The translations under genes and the position numbers were made by a program. Below the pieces are notes generated by a model that had not been told where the DNA came from, made no database searches, and saw only the letters and a list, made by a program, of their open reading frames with translations. A stretch of 53,726 nucleotides of DNA from Prolixibacteraceae bacterium (GTDB lineage: Bacteria; Bacteroidota; Bacteroidia; Bacteroidales; Prolixibacteraceae), in the NCBI GenBank assembly GCA_027858715.1, contig JAQICD010000274.1, positions 1 to 53,726 of the forward strand, read 5' to 3'. Every line of letters starts with the position of its first letter. Position 1 is the stretch's first letter. This document shows positions 9,734 to 22,168 of this stretch, piece by piece.

Positions 9734-10945
9734 TTATCCTAAAAACGAAATCAAAACACCTGCTGCAACAGCCGAGCCAATTACACCTGAAATGTTACTG
9801 GCCATGCAATATTGCAAAACATGGTTTTTTGTATCGTACTTAAGAGCAATTTCGTTAGCAACCCTCGATGCCATAGGCACAGCACTTAGGCCTGTTGCAC
9901 CAATCAGTGGGTTTATTTTCTTCTTCGAAAACATGTTATATCCTTTTACAAGGAAGATGCCTCCAATTACTGAAATAGCAAAAGCGAAGAATCCACCTAC
10001 AATAATTCCGATTGTTTTGAAATCAAGAAATACATCGCTGGTCATAGTCGCACCTACAGTAAGCCCAAGAAATATTGTTGCCGCATTCATAATAGGCCCG
10101 CTGGCAGCATCGCTCAAACGCAGGGTATTGGCACCGATTTCTTTCACAAGGTTACCAAAAAGCAACATTCCAAGTAACGGTACCGACGAAGGCACAAAGA
10201 AGGCAATTACAATTCCAAGTACAATTGGGAACGCAATTTTTACTGCTTTTATATTCTTTATCACGTTTTTCGAAGGATACAATTTATCCTGTTCTTTCAT
10301 GTTGATCTTAAGCTCTTTTGAGCTACAGGTTAATTTTACCATAAAAGGTATAATAACCGGCACCAGCGCCATGTACGAATAAGCAGCAATGGCAATAGGT
10401 CCCAGCAAATGCGGAGCAAGAATAATTGTGGTGTAAATCGCAGTTGGGCCGTCGGCTCCACCAATAATGGCGAGCGATCCAGCTTCTTTAGGACTAAACC
10501 CTGCAGCTATTGCTACCAATAACACCGAAAAAATTCCAAGCTGAGCCGCAGCTCCAAACAAGCTAAGTTTCAAGTTACGTAACATTGGTCCAAAATCGGT
10601 CAATGCTCCTACTCCCATAAATATTATAGGGGGAAGCAAACCGGTTTTTATCAACGAATAGTATAAAAAGTTCATGATACCATATTCGTGTGCAATTTCA
10701 AAAAGATTCATGTACTTATGGTCGCCCAGTTCAATAAATTCGCCGGGAACAATCCCCATACCTGCACCCGGAAGGTTAGCAAGAATTACACCAAAACCAA
10801 TAGGTACAAGCAGCAGAGGCTCGTATTGCTTTTTTATGCCCAGGTAAAGCAATACTACTCCAACAAACAGCATCAAGAGTGGTGCCGGATTTTCGAGCAG
10901 ATTGCTGAACGCAGTCATGTCATATAGTTTCCTAAGTATATCCAT
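9734..10945 (-). CDS. oadB: Na+-translocating decarboxylase beta subunit
   Basis: Polytopic protein; 'GSLAIIGGADGPTAIYTT', 'DAASGPIMNAATIFLGLTVGATM', 'NPLIGATGLSAVPMASRVANE', typical of OadB/MmdB/GcdB. Confidence 0.93.
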   Translation of the reverse strand: MDILRKLYDMTAFSNLLENPAPLLMLFVGVVLLYLGIKKQYEPLLLVPIGFGVILANLPGAGMGIVPGEFIELGDHKYMNLFEIAHEYGIMNFLYYSLIKTGLLPPIIFMGVGALTDFGPMLRNLKLSLFGAAAQLGIFSVLLVAIAAGFSPKEAGSLAIIGGADGPTAIYTTIILAPHLLGPIAIAAYSYMALVPVIIPFMVKLTCSSKELKINMKEQDKLYPSKNVIKNIKAVKIAFPIVLGIVIAFFVPSSVPLLGMLLFGNLVKEIGANTLRLSDAASGPIMNAATIFLGLTVGATMTSDVFLDFKTIGIIVGGFFAFAISVIGGIFLVKGYNMFSKKKINPLIGATGLSAVPMASRVANEIALKYDTKNHVLQYCMASNISGVIGSAVAAGVLISFLG

Positions 10946-10960
10946 AAACGGTTATTCAAT

Positions 10961-12859
10961 TTATCCTAACAATACCAATACATCATCTTCTTCAACATCC
11001 TCGCCGGCATTTTTCACCTCAACAACTTTTCCCGCCTTATCGGCTTTAATAGCGTTGAAAGTTTTCATTGCCTCAATGTATCCAATCAAATCACCTTCTT
11101 TGATTTGATCTCCAACTTTTATCGGAGTTTCAGTAGTGTTTTTTGTGAGATAAAACTTACCTTCAAGCGGAGCCGTAATTTCGTATGCGTCGGCAGGTGC
11201 GTCCGTGGCAGGCTTTTCAGACGTTGACGGAGCTGCTTCAGCAGCCGGCTGACTAACATCATCGCCGTATGATACAGTTACTTTAAAGTTTTCGCCGTTT
11301 ACATTAACATTCATAGATGATGGTTGTCCGCTAAATGCTGGTGTTTGGGCACCAGCTGATTTAGATTCTGACCCAGTACCTTTAAGTAAGCCACCACCTT
11401 CAACTTTTTTCTTAGCAAGATCTTCTTCAAATGCTTTTTTTGCTTCGCCTGACTTATAAGCACGGTATTGCTCAGGATGCATTGCCAGTTCGAACAATTC
11501 TTCTTCGTCCTGACCAAAGTCCCAGTTGTTATCCTTCATTTCCTTACGGAACTCGTCGAGTTTATCGGGATATTCATCCTGTGGACTACCAGTAAATAAT
11601 TCGCGCCCTTGTTCTTTAGCAAGTTTCTTTATTTCAGGAGCAACTTCTCCTGGCAGCTTACCCGATTTACCCAAAATCATATCCCAAATATTATCGGCGA
11701 TCATACTCCAGCGCTCTTTGCCTTTCTCCATTTGAGTTACATTAAACAAGGCAAGGTTTTTAACATATTGTGAAAAAGGTGTTACAAGCGGCGGATAACC
11801 TACCTTTGGCCATACATGAGCAACTTCGTCGAAAAGCTTAATCATTAACTCATCCTGCGTAATTTCAGGTTTGTTGCGTTTTCTGAACCATTTATTTAGG
11901 CTTTCCTGGTTGTCTTTAAGGTCGTTCATCAACGAGCCCATCATACCTCCTGGCAATCCGGGAGCAATAAGCAACGAATTCAACTGACGGTTACGTTGTG
12001 GAATATAATAACCCAGAAAGTCGTCAATAAATTCCTGTGTCAGGGCACGGGCATTCATGTAGGCTTTCATATTTACGTCGGGTACACTAAAGCCAGCATC
12101 TTTCAGCATTTCTTTAACCATTAGAATATCGGCATGCCCTGTTCCCCATGAAAGCGGCTCCATACCTACGTCGATTATTTCACAACCTGCTTTAGCTACT
12201 TCGAGAATAGATGCAGGAGTAAAACCCGGACCAGTTTGACCGTGGTACTGCACCAACGTATTTGGATGTTTTTCTTTGATGTATTTTACAATTTTGCCTA
12301 ATGATACTGGGCGTCCAATTCCAGCCATATCTTTCAGACATATCTCATCAGCTCCATTTGCAATTAATTCGTCGGCCAGGTCGCAGTAATACTCAACAGT
12401 ATGTACAGGCGAATAAGTTAAACTCAGTGTTGCCTGAGATACCATTCCTGCATCTTTAGCATATTTAATCGAGGCTGATATATTTCTTGAATCATTAAGT
12501 CCGCAGAAACTTCTGGCAATATCTGTTCCCTGTGCTTTCTTAACTTTATAGAAAAGTTTACGTACATCGGCAGGTACCGGATTCATCCGAAGACCATTGA
12601 GCGAACGATCGAGCATATGTGTTTCAATGCCGGCCTCGTTAAACGCCTTTGTCCACTCACGAACACTCTTATTCGGATTCTCACCAAATAGCAGGTTAAT
12701 TTGCTCAAATCCTCCACCATTTGTTTCAACCCGCGCAAAACAGCCCATGTCAACTATTTCGGGAGCTATTTTTACTAACTGATCAACTCGTGGCACATAT
12801 TTTCCTGCACTTTGCCACATATCTCGATACACTAACGAAAATCTAATATCCTTTCCCAT
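10961..12859 (-). CDS. oadA: Oxaloacetate decarboxylase alpha subunit / pyruvate carboxylase subunit B-type protein with C-terminal biotinyl domain
   Basis: 'RYRDMWQS' region, 'ARSFCGLNDSRN', 'ICLKDMAGIGRP', C-terminal biotin-lipoyl domain with 'IEAMKTFN'. Confidence 0.9.
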   Translation of the reverse strand: MGKDIRFSLVYRDMWQSAGKYVPRVDQLVKIAPEIVDMGCFARVETNGGGFEQINLLFGENPNKSVREWTKAFNEAGIETHMLDRSLNGLRMNPVPADVRKLFYKVKKAQGTDIARSFCGLNDSRNISASIKYAKDAGMVSQATLSLTYSPVHTVEYYCDLADELIANGADEICLKDMAGIGRPVSLGKIVKYIKEKHPNTLVQYHGQTGPGFTPASILEVAKAGCEIIDVGMEPLSWGTGHADILMVKEMLKDAGFSVPDVNMKAYMNARALTQEFIDDFLGYYIPQRNRQLNSLLIAPGLPGGMMGSLMNDLKDNQESLNKWFRKRNKPEITQDELMIKLFDEVAHVWPKVGYPPLVTPFSQYVKNLALFNVTQMEKGKERWSMIADNIWDMILGKSGKLPGEVAPEIKKLAKEQGRELFTGSPQDEYPDKLDEFRKEMKDNNWDFGQDEEELFELAMHPEQYRAYKSGEAKKAFEEDLAKKKVEGGGLLKGTGSESKSAGAQTPAFSGQPSSMNVNVNGENFKVTVSYGDDVSQPAAEAAPSTSEKPATDAPADAYEITAPLEGKFYLTKNTTETPIKVGDQIKEGDLIGYIEAMKTFNAIKADKAGKVVEVKNAGEDVEEDDVLVLLG

Positions 12860-12908
12860 ATCTTTTTTTTCAATAAATTAAAGAATTACTTTAATTATAT
12901 GTTATACA

Positions 12909-13172
12909 TTATTCTTTATTAATAGAAGTTACTTTACCCTTACCACCGGTAACAATTTGTACAGCTGACACAATTGCAGCCATCTTTTCAGGAGATGTTA
13001 TTCCCAAAACAGAAGTGACATTTTGCCTAATCACCTTTTGTGCTTCAGGTATAAATCGATTAACGAACTTAATAATGGTATTCCCTATCAGTATTACTAA
13101 AAAGAGTATTATAAATACTGTACCCATTCCAATTCCAAGCAGCTGAAGAGCCAATTCAAAATTTTCACTCAT
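12909..13172 (-). CDS. oadG: Na+-translocating decarboxylase gamma subunit
   Basis: Small membrane-anchored protein upstream of alpha; likely real start is MSENFELALQLLGIGMGTVFIILF rather than the longer ORF start at 13238. Confidence 0.75.
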   Translation of the reverse strand: MSENFELALQLLGIGMGTVFIILFLVILIGNTIIKFVNRFIPEAQKVIRQNVTSVLGITSPEKMAAIVSAVQIVTGGKGKVTSINKE

Positions 13173-13483
13173 AGTTATATGTTTGTATGGTTTAAATTCC
13201 TGAAAATAACAAATTGTTACCAGAACATAATATTTCAATTACGATTTGAAACAAGTGGGAATCAATTTGAAACAAATAAAAAAAATAAAACACTCCCTCT
13301 TAAAAAAAATATTTTGGCATATTACTAAAATTCGTCGCAATTATAACATTAATAGGTTAAGGATATAAGCCAACACACGCGAAAAAATACTATTTATAGA
13401 TTTCTTAACATTAGCAGAACAGCTAAATGAAAAGTTGATATTTTGAATGACAACTTATTCTGTTTAGATTACGTTATAACTAA

Positions 13484-13527
13484 ATATAGCGGGGGGCTTT
13501 CGTTAAAACGAAAGCCCCCCGCTATAT
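13484..13527. terminator. Long perfect inverted repeat, terminator of the rpoBC-DUF3467 transcription unit
   Basis: atatagcggggggctttcgtt aa aacgaaagccccccgctatat: 21-bp perfect arms directly after the DUF3467 stop. Confidence 0.75.
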
Positions 13528-13546
13528 GTCATAAAATCCTGTAAGA

Positions 13547-13879
13547 CTATGCCTGTGGAATATTACCTCCTGAAAAACCACCCATAGGAGGCATTTTAGG
13601 ATCCCGCCCCTGTGGCAGGTTGATGATTCCATGTTGTGCTTCGAACTTCTTAACATTGTCTTGAAGTGCTAACAACAGCCTTTTAGCATGTTCCGGAGTC
13701 AATATGATTCTTGATTTAACTCCCGCTTTAGGTACACCGGGCATTACTCTTACAAAATCAACGATGAACTCGGATGTTGAATGCGTAATAACTGCAAGGT
13801 TTGAATATATGCCTTGGGCAACTTCATCATTCAACTCGATGTTCAACTGATTAGGATTTTTCTTTTTATCATCTTCCAT
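13547..13879 (-). CDS. DUF3467 domain-containing protein
   Basis: 110 aa, 'LNIELNDEVAQGIYSNLAVITHSTSEFIVDFVRVMPG...KSRIILTPEHAKRLLLALQDNVKKFE'; starts 14 bp after the rpoC stop. Confidence 0.85.
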   Translation of the reverse strand: MEDDKKKNPNQLNIELNDEVAQGIYSNLAVITHSTSEFIVDFVRVMPGVPKAGVKSRIILTPEHAKRLLLALQDNVKKFEAQHGIINLPQGRDPKMPPMGGFSGGNIPQA

Positions 13880-13893
13880 AATACGGATTTTTA

Positions 13894-16800
13894 TTAATCG
13901 TCATCACCATCTTCGTAATCGTCTTCAAGGTCTTTCTGTTCAACCAATCTGTCGTATTCTTCCTTAGAACCAACTACAAGGTTTTTATATTCTTTTAAAC
14001 CTGTACCTGCTGGAATAAGATGACCACAAATTACATTTTCCTTTAACCCATTCAGATCGTCAACTTTACCGTTTATCGCAGCTTCGTTCAATACTTTAGT
14101 AGTTTCCTGAAACGATGCAGCTGACATCCAGCTTTTGGTTTGAAGAGCAGCGCGAGTTATACCTTGCAATATCTGGCTTGATGTAGCAGGAATTGCTTCG
14201 CGGGCTTCTATTAACTTCTTATCCTTGCGTCGCAATTGAGAATTTTCATCACGCAATTTACGTGCAGTGACGATCTGTCCTTCTCTGAAACTTTCGCTCT
14301 CACCACGATCGATTACAACTTTCTTATTATATATCCAGTCGTTTTCGCGGTTAAAATCAAGTTTATCGATTAATTGTTTTTCGAGGAAACGGGTATCTCC
14401 CGGATCAACGATTTCAACCTTACGCATCATCTGACGAACAATAACTTCAAAGTGCTTGTCGTTAATCTTCACACCCTGCATACGGTAAACATCCTGTACC
14501 TCGTCAACTATATATTCCTGAACCGCAGTAGGTCCCTTGATGTTCAGAATATCTCCTGGTGTAGTTGCTCCATCAGATAATGAAGTACCTGCACGGATAT
14601 AATCGTTTTCCTGAACAAGAATCTGACGCGAAAGTGGAACGAGGTATTTCTTTACATCACCCGTACGTGAGGTTACAATAATCTCACGATTACCACGCTT
14701 AATCTTACCCAGCGATACTTCACCATCAATTTCTGACACAACAGCGGGGTTCGAAGGATTACGGGCTTCAAACAACTCGGTCACCCTTGGCAAACCACCA
14801 GTGATATCACCTGCTTTACCTGAGGCCCGGGGTATTTTCACCAGAATTTCACCCTGTGAAATTTTCTGCCCGTTTTCAACCGACATGTGGCCTCCCACAG
14901 GTAGGTTATACGAACGAATCATATCCCCATTGTCATCAAGTACAATTAATGACGGGTTTTTCGCTTTATCACGTGTTTCGGTAATTACCTTTTCTTTATA
15001 TCCGGTTTGTTCGTCCGATTCTTCACGATAGGTGACCCCATCAATCATGTTTTCGAATTTAACCGTACCGTCGTATTCGGTAATAATTACACCGTTATAT
15101 GGATCCCACTCACAAAGAAGCTGGTCTTTCTTAACTTCCTGGCCGTTCTTAATAAATAGTTTCGCACCATAAGGTAACCCGTTTGTAGAAACTACGATAC
15201 CCGTGTTTTTATCTATAATCCTTAATTCAGCAAGACGGCTCACTACAACATCAATGTCATTGCCATCTTCCGATTTACGTGTAACTGTACGTAATTCTTC
15301 AATTTCTGCAATACCATCGAAACGTGAAACAAGTGTTGACTGCGAAGATATATTACCGGCAATACCACCCACGTGGAAGGTTCGCAAAGTAAGCTGTGTT
15401 CCTGGCTCACCAATAGACTGGGCAGCAATAACACCTACCGACTCGCCTTTTTGTGCTGAGCTACCTGTTGCAAGGTTGCGCCCGTAACACTTTGCGCAAA
15501 CACCAGTATCCGACTCACATGTCAAAACCGAGCGGATTTCAACTCTTTCGATTGGTGAATCTTCAATTCTTTTGGCAATTTCTTCGGTTAATTCTTCTCC
15601 CGAACGAATAATTAAATCGCCGGTTAACGGGTGGTAAATATCATGTACAGTTGTTCGTCCCAAAATACGTTCTTTGAGGGTTGCAACAACTTCTTCATTC
15701 TTTTTAATAGCTGTGGCAACAAGACCACGCAATGTTCCACAATCATGTTCCTGAATAATAACATCCTGGGCTACATCAACCAAACGACGGGTAAGATATC
15801 CTGCATCGGCTGTTTTCAGCGCGGTATCTGCCAAACCTTTACGAGCACCGTGCGTCGAAATAAAGTATTCAAGTACCGACAGTCCTTCTTTAAAGTTCGA
15901 AAGGATAGGGTTCTCAATAATTTGAGCCGATGTTGAACCAGATTTTTGTGGTTTGGCCATAAGACCACGCATACCACAAAGCTGTCGTATCTGTTCTTTC
16001 GAACCACGAGCTCCCGAGTCAAGCATCATATAAACAGGATTAAACCCTTGCTTATCGCTACTTAGGGTATTCATTACCACCTGGGTAAGTTTGGCATTTA
16101 CGTGTGTCCATGTGTCAATTACCTGGTTGTAACGCTCATTATTTGTAATGAAACCCATGTTATAGTTCATCATCACCTCATCAACCTCCGCATATCCTTC
16201 AGCAACCATTTCTGACTTATCTTCAGGAATTATTACATCGCCTAAATTAAACGACAAACCTCCACGATAAGCCATTTTATAACCCAAATCCTTGATATTA
16301 TCGAGGAAGTTTGCAGTTATTGAATTATTGGTTCTTTTCAACACAAAAGCAATGATGTCTCGCAATGCTTTTTTAGTAAGGAGCTGATTGATGTATCCAG
16401 CTTCAACAGGAACATTCTGGTTAAAAATAATTCGACCAATAGTGGTCTCTATTATGTGGAATATGGGGTTTCCGTTTTCATCCAAATCATTTACTTTACA
16501 CTTCACAATGGAGTGCAAATCAACTTTTCGTTCGTTGTAAGCAATAATAGCTTCTTCAGCTGAATAAAAACGTAATCCTTCGCCTTGGGCTCCTTCCCGA
16601 TGCTTAGTCATATAATACAACCCAAGAACCATGTCCTGTGATGGTACAGTAATAGGAGCACCATTTGAGGGATTCAACAGGTTGTGAGATGAAAGCATCA
16701 ACAACTGAGCCTCCAGTATTGCAGCATTACCCAATGGTAGGTGTACTGCCATCTGGTCACCATCGAAGTCGGCATTAAAACCTGTACATGCCAGAGGGTG

Positions 16801-18183
16801 AAGTTGAATTGCTTTTCCTTCAATTAGTTTAGGCTGAAAAGACTGAATAGATAAACGGTGCAAAGTAGGAGCACGGTTCAGCATAACAGGGTGTCCTTTC
16901 ATAACATTCTCAAGAATGTCCCAAACAACAGGGTCTTTACGGTCAACAATTTTCTTGGCCGATTTTACTGTTTTAACAATACCTCTTTCAATTAATTTCC
17001 GAATAACAAAAGGTTTGTACAGCTCAGCAGCCATATCCTTTGGGATACCGCATTCATGTAATTTCAGGCTTGGTCCGACCACAATAACCGAACGGGCTGA
17101 ATAATCGACACGTTTACCGAGCAGATTCTGACGGAAACGTCCTTGCTTTCCCTTCAAACTATCAGAAAGCGATTTCAACGCCCTGTTGTTCTCGGTTTTA
17201 ACTGCATTCGACTTTCTTGAATTATCGAATAACGAATCTACCGATTCCTGAAGCATCCTTTTCTCGTTACGCAAAATAACATCAGGTGCTTTGATTTCGA
17301 TCAAACGTTTAAGTCGATTGTTTCTGATTATAACCCTACGATATAAATCGTTCAGATCGGATGTGGCAAACCTACCACCATCCAATGGCACTAAAGGTCT
17401 CAGATCGGGAGGTATTACCGGAACAACTTTCACAATCATCCACTCGGGACGGTTGAGTTTAACACTTGCCCTGAAAGCTTCAACAACCTGAAGTCTTTTG
17501 AGAGCTTCATTTTTACGTTGCTGCGATGTTTCGGTATTTGCTTTATGACGAAGATTAAAAGACAAATCGTCAAGTTCGATACGCTCAAGAAGCATTTGCA
17601 ATGCATCAGCCCCCATACCCGCGATAAACTTATCCGGATCGCTGTCTTCTTTTACCTGATTGTCTTTTGGAAGCGTATCCAGAATATCCAGATATTCTTC
17701 TTCAGTAAGGAAGTCAAGATACTTTACACCATCCAAGGCTTTTACTCCAGAATTAATTACCACGTAACGTTCGTAATAAATAATTGTATCTAACTTCTTA
17801 GTTGGCAATCCGAGTAAATACCCAATTTTGTTAGGTAATGATTTAAAATACCAGATATGCGCTACGGGAACAACAAGTGAAATATGTCCCATGCGTTCGC
17901 GACGTACTTTCTTTTCGGTAACTTCAACACCACAACGGTCACATACAATGCCCCGGTATCGAATGCGCTTATATTTACCACAATGACATTCGTAATCCTT
18001 TACAGGACCAAAAATTCTTTCACAGAACAAACCATCGCGTTCGGGCTTGTAGGTTCTGTAGTTTATCGTTTCAGGCTTTAGTACCTCACCATGAGAACGT
18101 TCAAGTATCTCTTCGGGTGATGCTAAGCTGATAGAGATTTTGCTAAAGCTACTCTTTACTTTATTGTCTCTTCTAAAAGCCAT
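13894..18183 (-). CDS. rpoC: DNA-directed RNA polymerase subunit beta'
   Basis: 1429 aa; '[15 protein letters not shown]', '[23 protein letters not shown]', '[16 protein letters not shown]'. Confidence 0.99.
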   Translation of the reverse strand: MAFRRDNKVKSSFSKISISLASPEEILERSHGEVLKPETINYRTYKPERDGLFCERIFGPVKDYECHCGKYKRIRYRGIVCDRCGVEVTEKKVRRERMGHISLVVPVAHIWYFKSLPNKIGYLLGLPTKKLDTIIYYERYVVINSGVKALDGVKYLDFLTEEEYLDILDTLPKDNQVKEDSDPDKFIAGMGADALQMLLERIELDDLSFNLRHKANTETSQQRKNEALKRLQVVEAFRASVKLNRPEWMIVKVVPVIPPDLRPLVPLDGGRFATSDLNDLYRRVIIRNNRLKRLIEIKAPDVILRNEKRMLQESVDSLFDNSRKSNAVKTENNRALKSLSDSLKGKQGRFRQNLLGKRVDYSARSVIVVGPSLKLHECGIPKDMAAELYKPFVIRKLIERGIVKTVKSAKKIVDRKDPVVWDILENVMKGHPVMLNRAPTLHRLSIQSFQPKLIEGKAIQLHPLACTGFNADFDGDQMAVHLPLGNAAILEAQLLMLSSHNLLNPSNGAPITVPSQDMVLGLYYMTKHREGAQGEGLRFYSAEEAIIAYNERKVDLHSIVKCKVNDLDENGNPIFHIIETTIGRIIFNQNVPVEAGYINQLLTKKALRDIIAFVLKRTNNSITANFLDNIKDLGYKMAYRGGLSFNLGDVIIPEDKSEMVAEGYAEVDEVMMNYNMGFITNNERYNQVIDTWTHVNAKLTQVVMNTLSSDKQGFNPVYMMLDSGARGSKEQIRQLCGMRGLMAKPQKSGSTSAQIIENPILSNFKEGLSVLEYFISTHGARKGLADTALKTADAGYLTRRLVDVAQDVIIQEHDCGTLRGLVATAIKKNEEVVATLKERILGRTTVHDIYHPLTGDLIIRSGEELTEEIAKRIEDSPIERVEIRSVLTCESDTGVCAKCYGRNLATGSSAQKGESVGVIAAQSIGEPGTQLTLRTFHVGGIAGNISSQSTLVSRFDGIAEIEELRTVTRKSEDGNDIDVVVSRLAELRIIDKNTGIVVSTNGLPYGAKLFIKNGQEVKKDQLLCEWDPYNGVIITEYDGTVKFENMIDGVTYREESDEQTGYKEKVITETRDKAKNPSLIVLDDNGDMIRSYNLPVGGHMSVENGQKISQGEILVKIPRASGKAGDITGGLPRVTELFEARNPSNPAVVSEIDGEVSLGKIKRGNREIIVTSRTGDVKKYLVPLSRQILVQENDYIRAGTSLSDGATTPGDILNIKGPTAVQEYIVDEVQDVYRMQGVKINDKHFEVIVRQMMRKVEIVDPGDTRFLEKQLIDKLDFNRENDWIYNKKVVIDRGESESFREGQIVTARKLRDENSQLRRKDKKLIEAREAIPATSSQILQGITRAALQTKSWMSAASFQETTKVLNEAAINGKVDDLNGLKENVICGHLIPAGTGLKEYKNLVVGSKEEYDRLVEQKDLEDDYEDGDDD

Positions 18184-18248
18184 TTATTATAGTATTATCG
18201 TTTACAAATAAAAAAACTATAAATCCGGAATATCCTGCAAAATAGGAA

Positions 18249-21200
18249 TTAATCCATATTTACACTTAATCCCAATCCTCGTAATTCGTGTAACAACACG
18301 TTGAGCGATTCTGGTATTCCGGGTTGAGGCATTGGGTCGCCTTTTACAATAGACTCGTAAGCCTTAGCACGACCAATTACATCGTCAGATTTTACTGTCA
18401 GGATTTCCTGCAGTATATGAGAAGCTCCAAATGCTTCGAGAGCCCAAACCTCCATTTCACCAAAACGCTGGCCACCAAACTGTGCCTTACCACCTAATGG
18501 TTGTTGAGTAATCAATGAATACGGACCAATTGAGCGGGCATGCATCTTGTCTTCGATCATGTGCCCCAGTTTCAACATATAAATAATTCCAACTGTTGCA
18601 GGCTGATCAAAAGGTTCGCCTGTTTCACCGTCATACAAGTTTGTTTTACCATAGCGTGGTAAACCTGCCTTGTCGGTATATTCATTAATTTGGTCGAGTG
18701 TTGCCCCATCAAAAATCGGAGTGGAAAACATCAACCCAAGCTCTTTACCAGCCCATGCAAGAACAGTTTCGTAAATCTGTCCAAGGTTCATACGGGAAGG
18801 TACACCAAGCGGGTTCAATACAATATCAACCGGGGTTCCGTCGTTGAGGAAAGGCATATCTTCGTCGCGTACAATACGCGAAACAATACCTTTATTACCG
18901 TGACGTCCGGCCATTTTATCACCAATCTGGATTTTACGCTTTTTGGCGATGTATATTTTGGCAAGCTGAATAATACCGGTTGGGAGTTCATCACCAATAG
19001 TAACATTATATCGTTCGCGACGGGCAACTGCCTCGTATTCTTTATATTTTAATACGTAATTATTAACAAGATCCCGAATCATTATATTCTTCTCATTATC
19101 GGTAGTCCACTTATTCGGATCTACACTGATATAATCGATTTCCTGGAGTTGTTTTAAGGTGAATTTCACACTTTTGCTAATCAATTCAGCACCATAATAA
19201 TCGCGAACACCTTGAGATGTTTTTCCATTTACAAGTTGGAATACACGCTCCTGTAAGTCAACATTTAAAGCTGATATCTCACGATCGAATTTCTCATCTA
19301 TCTGTTCAAGCAAAGGTTTCGAAGTATTCCGCCCCTTTTTGTCTTTAACGACACGCGAGAAAAGTTTTTTATCAATTACCACACCATTTAACGATGGGCT
19401 TGCCTTAAGTGAGGCATCTTTTACATCGCCTGCTTTATCACCAAAAATAGCTCTCAGCAATTTTTCCTCCGGCGAAGGATCTGATTCACCTTTCGGTGTA
19501 ATTTTACCAATAAGAATATCGCCGGGCTTAACATTTGCCCCAATACGTATCAACCCGTTTTCGTCAAGGTTACGAGTAGCTTCTTCGCTAACATTCGGAA
19601 TATCTGAAGTAAATTCCTCCATTCCTCGTTTGGTTTCACGAACCTCAAGCGAATGTTCATCGATATGAACTGATGTAAAAACATCTTCGCGTACGATACG
19701 TTCCGAAATCACAATTGCATCCTCGTAGTTATAACCCTGCCATGGCATAAATGCCACCTTAAGGTTTCGTCCCAATGCTAAATCACCACCTTGTGTTGCA
19801 TATCCCTCAGTAAGAATTTGTTTTTCTTCAACCTTCTGTCCTTTTCGCACAATCGGGCACAATGTTATGCTTGTACCTTGATTGGTTTTCTGATATTTGG
19901 GAAGCCTGTATGATTTTAGCTCTGATTCAAAGCTTACGTACTTTTGATTGTCTGTAAGGTCATATCGTACAACAATTTCATTTGCATCTACAAATTCAAC
20001 AACACCTGCACCTTCAGCACGAATATGCACACGGGAGTCGGTAACTACACGTTTTTCCAAACCTGTTCCCACGATAGGCGCTTCGGGTCTTACAACCGGA
20101 ACAGCCTGACGCATCATGTTAGAACCCATCAAAGCACGGTTTGCATCATCGTGTTCGAGGAAAGTAATTAAAGATGCAGCGATCGATGCTATTTGGTTTG
20201 GACCAACATCCATTAAATGTATATCATTAGGCTCTACAACAGGATAATCGCCTTCAAGTCTTGCTTTTACCTTGTTATTTATAAATCGACCTTTCTCGTC
20301 AATAGGTGCGTTTGCCTGTGCAATCACCTGCTCTTCTTCCTCTTCTGCTGTAAGATAAACAACACCTTCATCAGATAAATCTACCACACCTTCTTTTACT
20401 TTACGATAGGGTGTTGAAATAAATCCCAGATCAGTAACTTTAGCAAATACACATAATGAAGAAATAAGACCAATATTCGGGCCTTCAGGTGTTTCAATAG
20501 GACACAAACGTCCATAGTGTGTAAAGTGAACGTCACGAACCTCGAATCCGGCGCGTTCGCGAGAGAGACCACCTGGTCCAAGAGCCGACATACGTCGTTT
20601 ATGGGTCATTTCAGCCAAGGGGTTAGTTTGATCCATAAACTGCGATAAGGCATTGGTTCCAAAGAATGAATTGATTACCGATGAAATAGTTTTCGAATTA
20701 ATCAAATCGATTGGAGTAAATACCTCATTGTCTCTTACATTCATTCTTTCGCGAATAGTACGAGCCATACGTGCCAGTCCAATACCGAACTGGTTAAACA
20801 TTTGTTCGCCTACCGTACGAACCCGTCTGTTCGAAAGGTGATCAATATCATCAACATCTGTCTTTGAATTAACCAGTTGAATCAAATGCTTAATTATCGC
20901 AATAATATCTTCATTAGTAAGAACACGGTTGTCAACATCAACATCAAGGTTCAATTTTTTGTTGATACGATAACGCCCTACATTTCCAAGATCATATCTC
21001 TTTTCGGAGAAGAAAAGATTTTCGATTACTTCTCTTGCTGTAGATTCATCTGGCGGTTCGCTATTACGCAACTGACGATAAATATGTAAAACCGCTTCTT
21101 TTTCTGAGTTACAAGGATCTTTCTGAAGTGTATTATAAATGATTGCGTAATCTTGTAAGTTCGTATCTTCTTTATGCAATAAAATTGTTTTTGCACCTGA

Positions 21201-22061
21201 ATCAACAATCATTTCGATGTGTTCGCTCTCTAAAACAGTTTCACGATCGATGATCACTTCGTTACGCTCAATTGATACTACTTCTCCGGTATCTTCGTCA
21301 ACAAAATCTTCAACCCATGATTTCAACACACGGGCAGCCAGTTTACGTCCTGTTAATTTTTTCAGCGCAGTTTTCGATACCTTAATTTCATCGGCAAGAC
21401 CGAATATTTCAAGAATATCTTTGTCGCCTTCGTAACCAATTGCTCGTAGCAATGTTGTTACGGGTAATTTTTTCTTACGGTCGATATAAGCATACATTAC
21501 ACTATTAATGTCTGTAGCAAATTCGATCCATGATCCCCTGAATGGGATGATTCGGGCTGAATATAATTTTGTGCCGTTTGCGTGTACGCTTTGTCCGAAG
21601 AAAACACCGGGTGAACGGTGCAACTGCGAAACGATAACCCTTTCAGCTCCATTTATTACAAATGTACCTCTTTCGGTCATGTAGGGTATTGTACCCAAAT
21701 AAACATCCTGAACAACAGTATCAAAATCTTCGTGCTCAGGGTCGGTACAATATAGTTTCATTTTTGCTTTCAGCGGTACACTGAAAGTTAACCCTCTTTC
21801 GATACATTCATCAATTGAATAACGTGGGGGATCGATATAATAATCGATAAATTCAAGTACAAAGTTGTTCCGAGTATCAGTAATAGGAAAGTTCTCGGTA
21901 AATACTTCGTACAGCTTTTCGTCTTTCCTTATTTCAGGAGTTGACCCCAGTTGAAAAAAATCAATGAATGACTTGATTTGAATGTCAAGAAAGTCGGGAT
22001 AGTCGAAGACGTTTTTCGTTGTTGAAAAACTAATCCTTTGATTTACAGTATTCAAAGACAT
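18249..22061 (-). CDS. rpoB: DNA-directed RNA polymerase subunit beta
   Basis: 1270 aa; '[67 protein letters not shown]'. Confidence 0.99.
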   Translation of the reverse strand: MSLNTVNQRISFSTTKNVFDYPDFLDIQIKSFIDFFQLGSTPEIRKDEKLYEVFTENFPITDTRNNFVLEFIDYYIDPPRYSIDECIERGLTFSVPLKAKMKLYCTDPEHEDFDTVVQDVYLGTIPYMTERGTFVINGAERVIVSQLHRSPGVFFGQSVHANGTKLYSARIIPFRGSWIEFATDINSVMYAYIDRKKKLPVTTLLRAIGYEGDKDILEIFGLADEIKVSKTALKKLTGRKLAARVLKSWVEDFVDEDTGEVVSIERNEVIIDRETVLESEHIEMIVDSGAKTILLHKEDTNLQDYAIIYNTLQKDPCNSEKEAVLHIYRQLRNSEPPDESTAREVIENLFFSEKRYDLGNVGRYRINKKLNLDVDVDNRVLTNEDIIAIIKHLIQLVNSKTDVDDIDHLSNRRVRTVGEQMFNQFGIGLARMARTIRERMNVRDNEVFTPIDLINSKTISSVINSFFGTNALSQFMDQTNPLAEMTHKRRMSALGPGGLSRERAGFEVRDVHFTHYGRLCPIETPEGPNIGLISSLCVFAKVTDLGFISTPYRKVKEGVVDLSDEGVVYLTAEEEEEQVIAQANAPIDEKGRFINNKVKARLEGDYPVVEPNDIHLMDVGPNQIASIAASLITFLEHDDANRALMGSNMMRQAVPVVRPEAPIVGTGLEKRVVTDSRVHIRAEGAGVVEFVDANEIVVRYDLTDNQKYVSFESELKSYRLPKYQKTNQGTSITLCPIVRKGQKVEEKQILTEGYATQGGDLALGRNLKVAFMPWQGYNYEDAIVISERIVREDVFTSVHIDEHSLEVRETKRGMEEFTSDIPNVSEEATRNLDENGLIRIGANVKPGDILIGKITPKGESDPSPEEKLLRAIFGDKAGDVKDASLKASPSLNGVVIDKKLFSRVVKDKKGRNTSKPLLEQIDEKFDREISALNVDLQERVFQLVNGKTSQGVRDYYGAELISKSVKFTLKQLQEIDYISVDPNKWTTDNEKNIMIRDLVNNYVLKYKEYEAVARRERYNVTIGDELPTGIIQLAKIYIAKKRKIQIGDKMAGRHGNKGIVSRIVRDEDMPFLNDGTPVDIVLNPLGVPSRMNLGQIYETVLAWAGKELGLMFSTPIFDGATLDQINEYTDKAGLPRYGKTNLYDGETGEPFDQPATVGIIYMLKLGHMIEDKMHARSIGPYSLITQQPLGGKAQFGGQRFGEMEVWALEAFGASHILQEILTVKSDDVIGRAKAYESIVKGDPMPQPGIPESLNVLLHELRGLGLSVNMD

Positions 22062-22108
22062 TTATATGATTTATTTATTGAACTTAAAATATAAAAACAC
22101 AAAAAGGC

Positions 22109-22134
22109 TTAATCCCGACGTACGTCGGGATTAA
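22109..22134. repeat. 26-bp perfect palindrome in the rplL-rpoB intergenic region
   Basis: ttaatcccgacgtacgtcgggattaa equals its own reverse complement; core TCCCGACGTACGTCGGGA. Confidence 0.95.
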
Positions 22135-22141
22135 ACCATTG

Positions 22142-22161
22142 TAACCCTTTGATATGGGTTA
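22142..22161. other. Short hairpin after rplL
   Basis: taaccc tttgatat gggtta, 6-bp arms, immediately downstream of the rplL stop. Confidence 0.5.
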
Positions 22162-22168
22162 AAAGACC

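Noticed and set aside
9792-10382. 196-aa plus-strand ORF
   Set aside because: Antisense shadow of the oadB coding sequence; composition typical of a reverse-complemented membrane protein gene
12909-13238. Full-length 109-aa start for OadG
   Set aside because: First 22 residues (MKYYVLVTICYFQEFKPYKHIT) look non-native; MSENFELALQLLGIG fits a gamma-subunit N-terminus better
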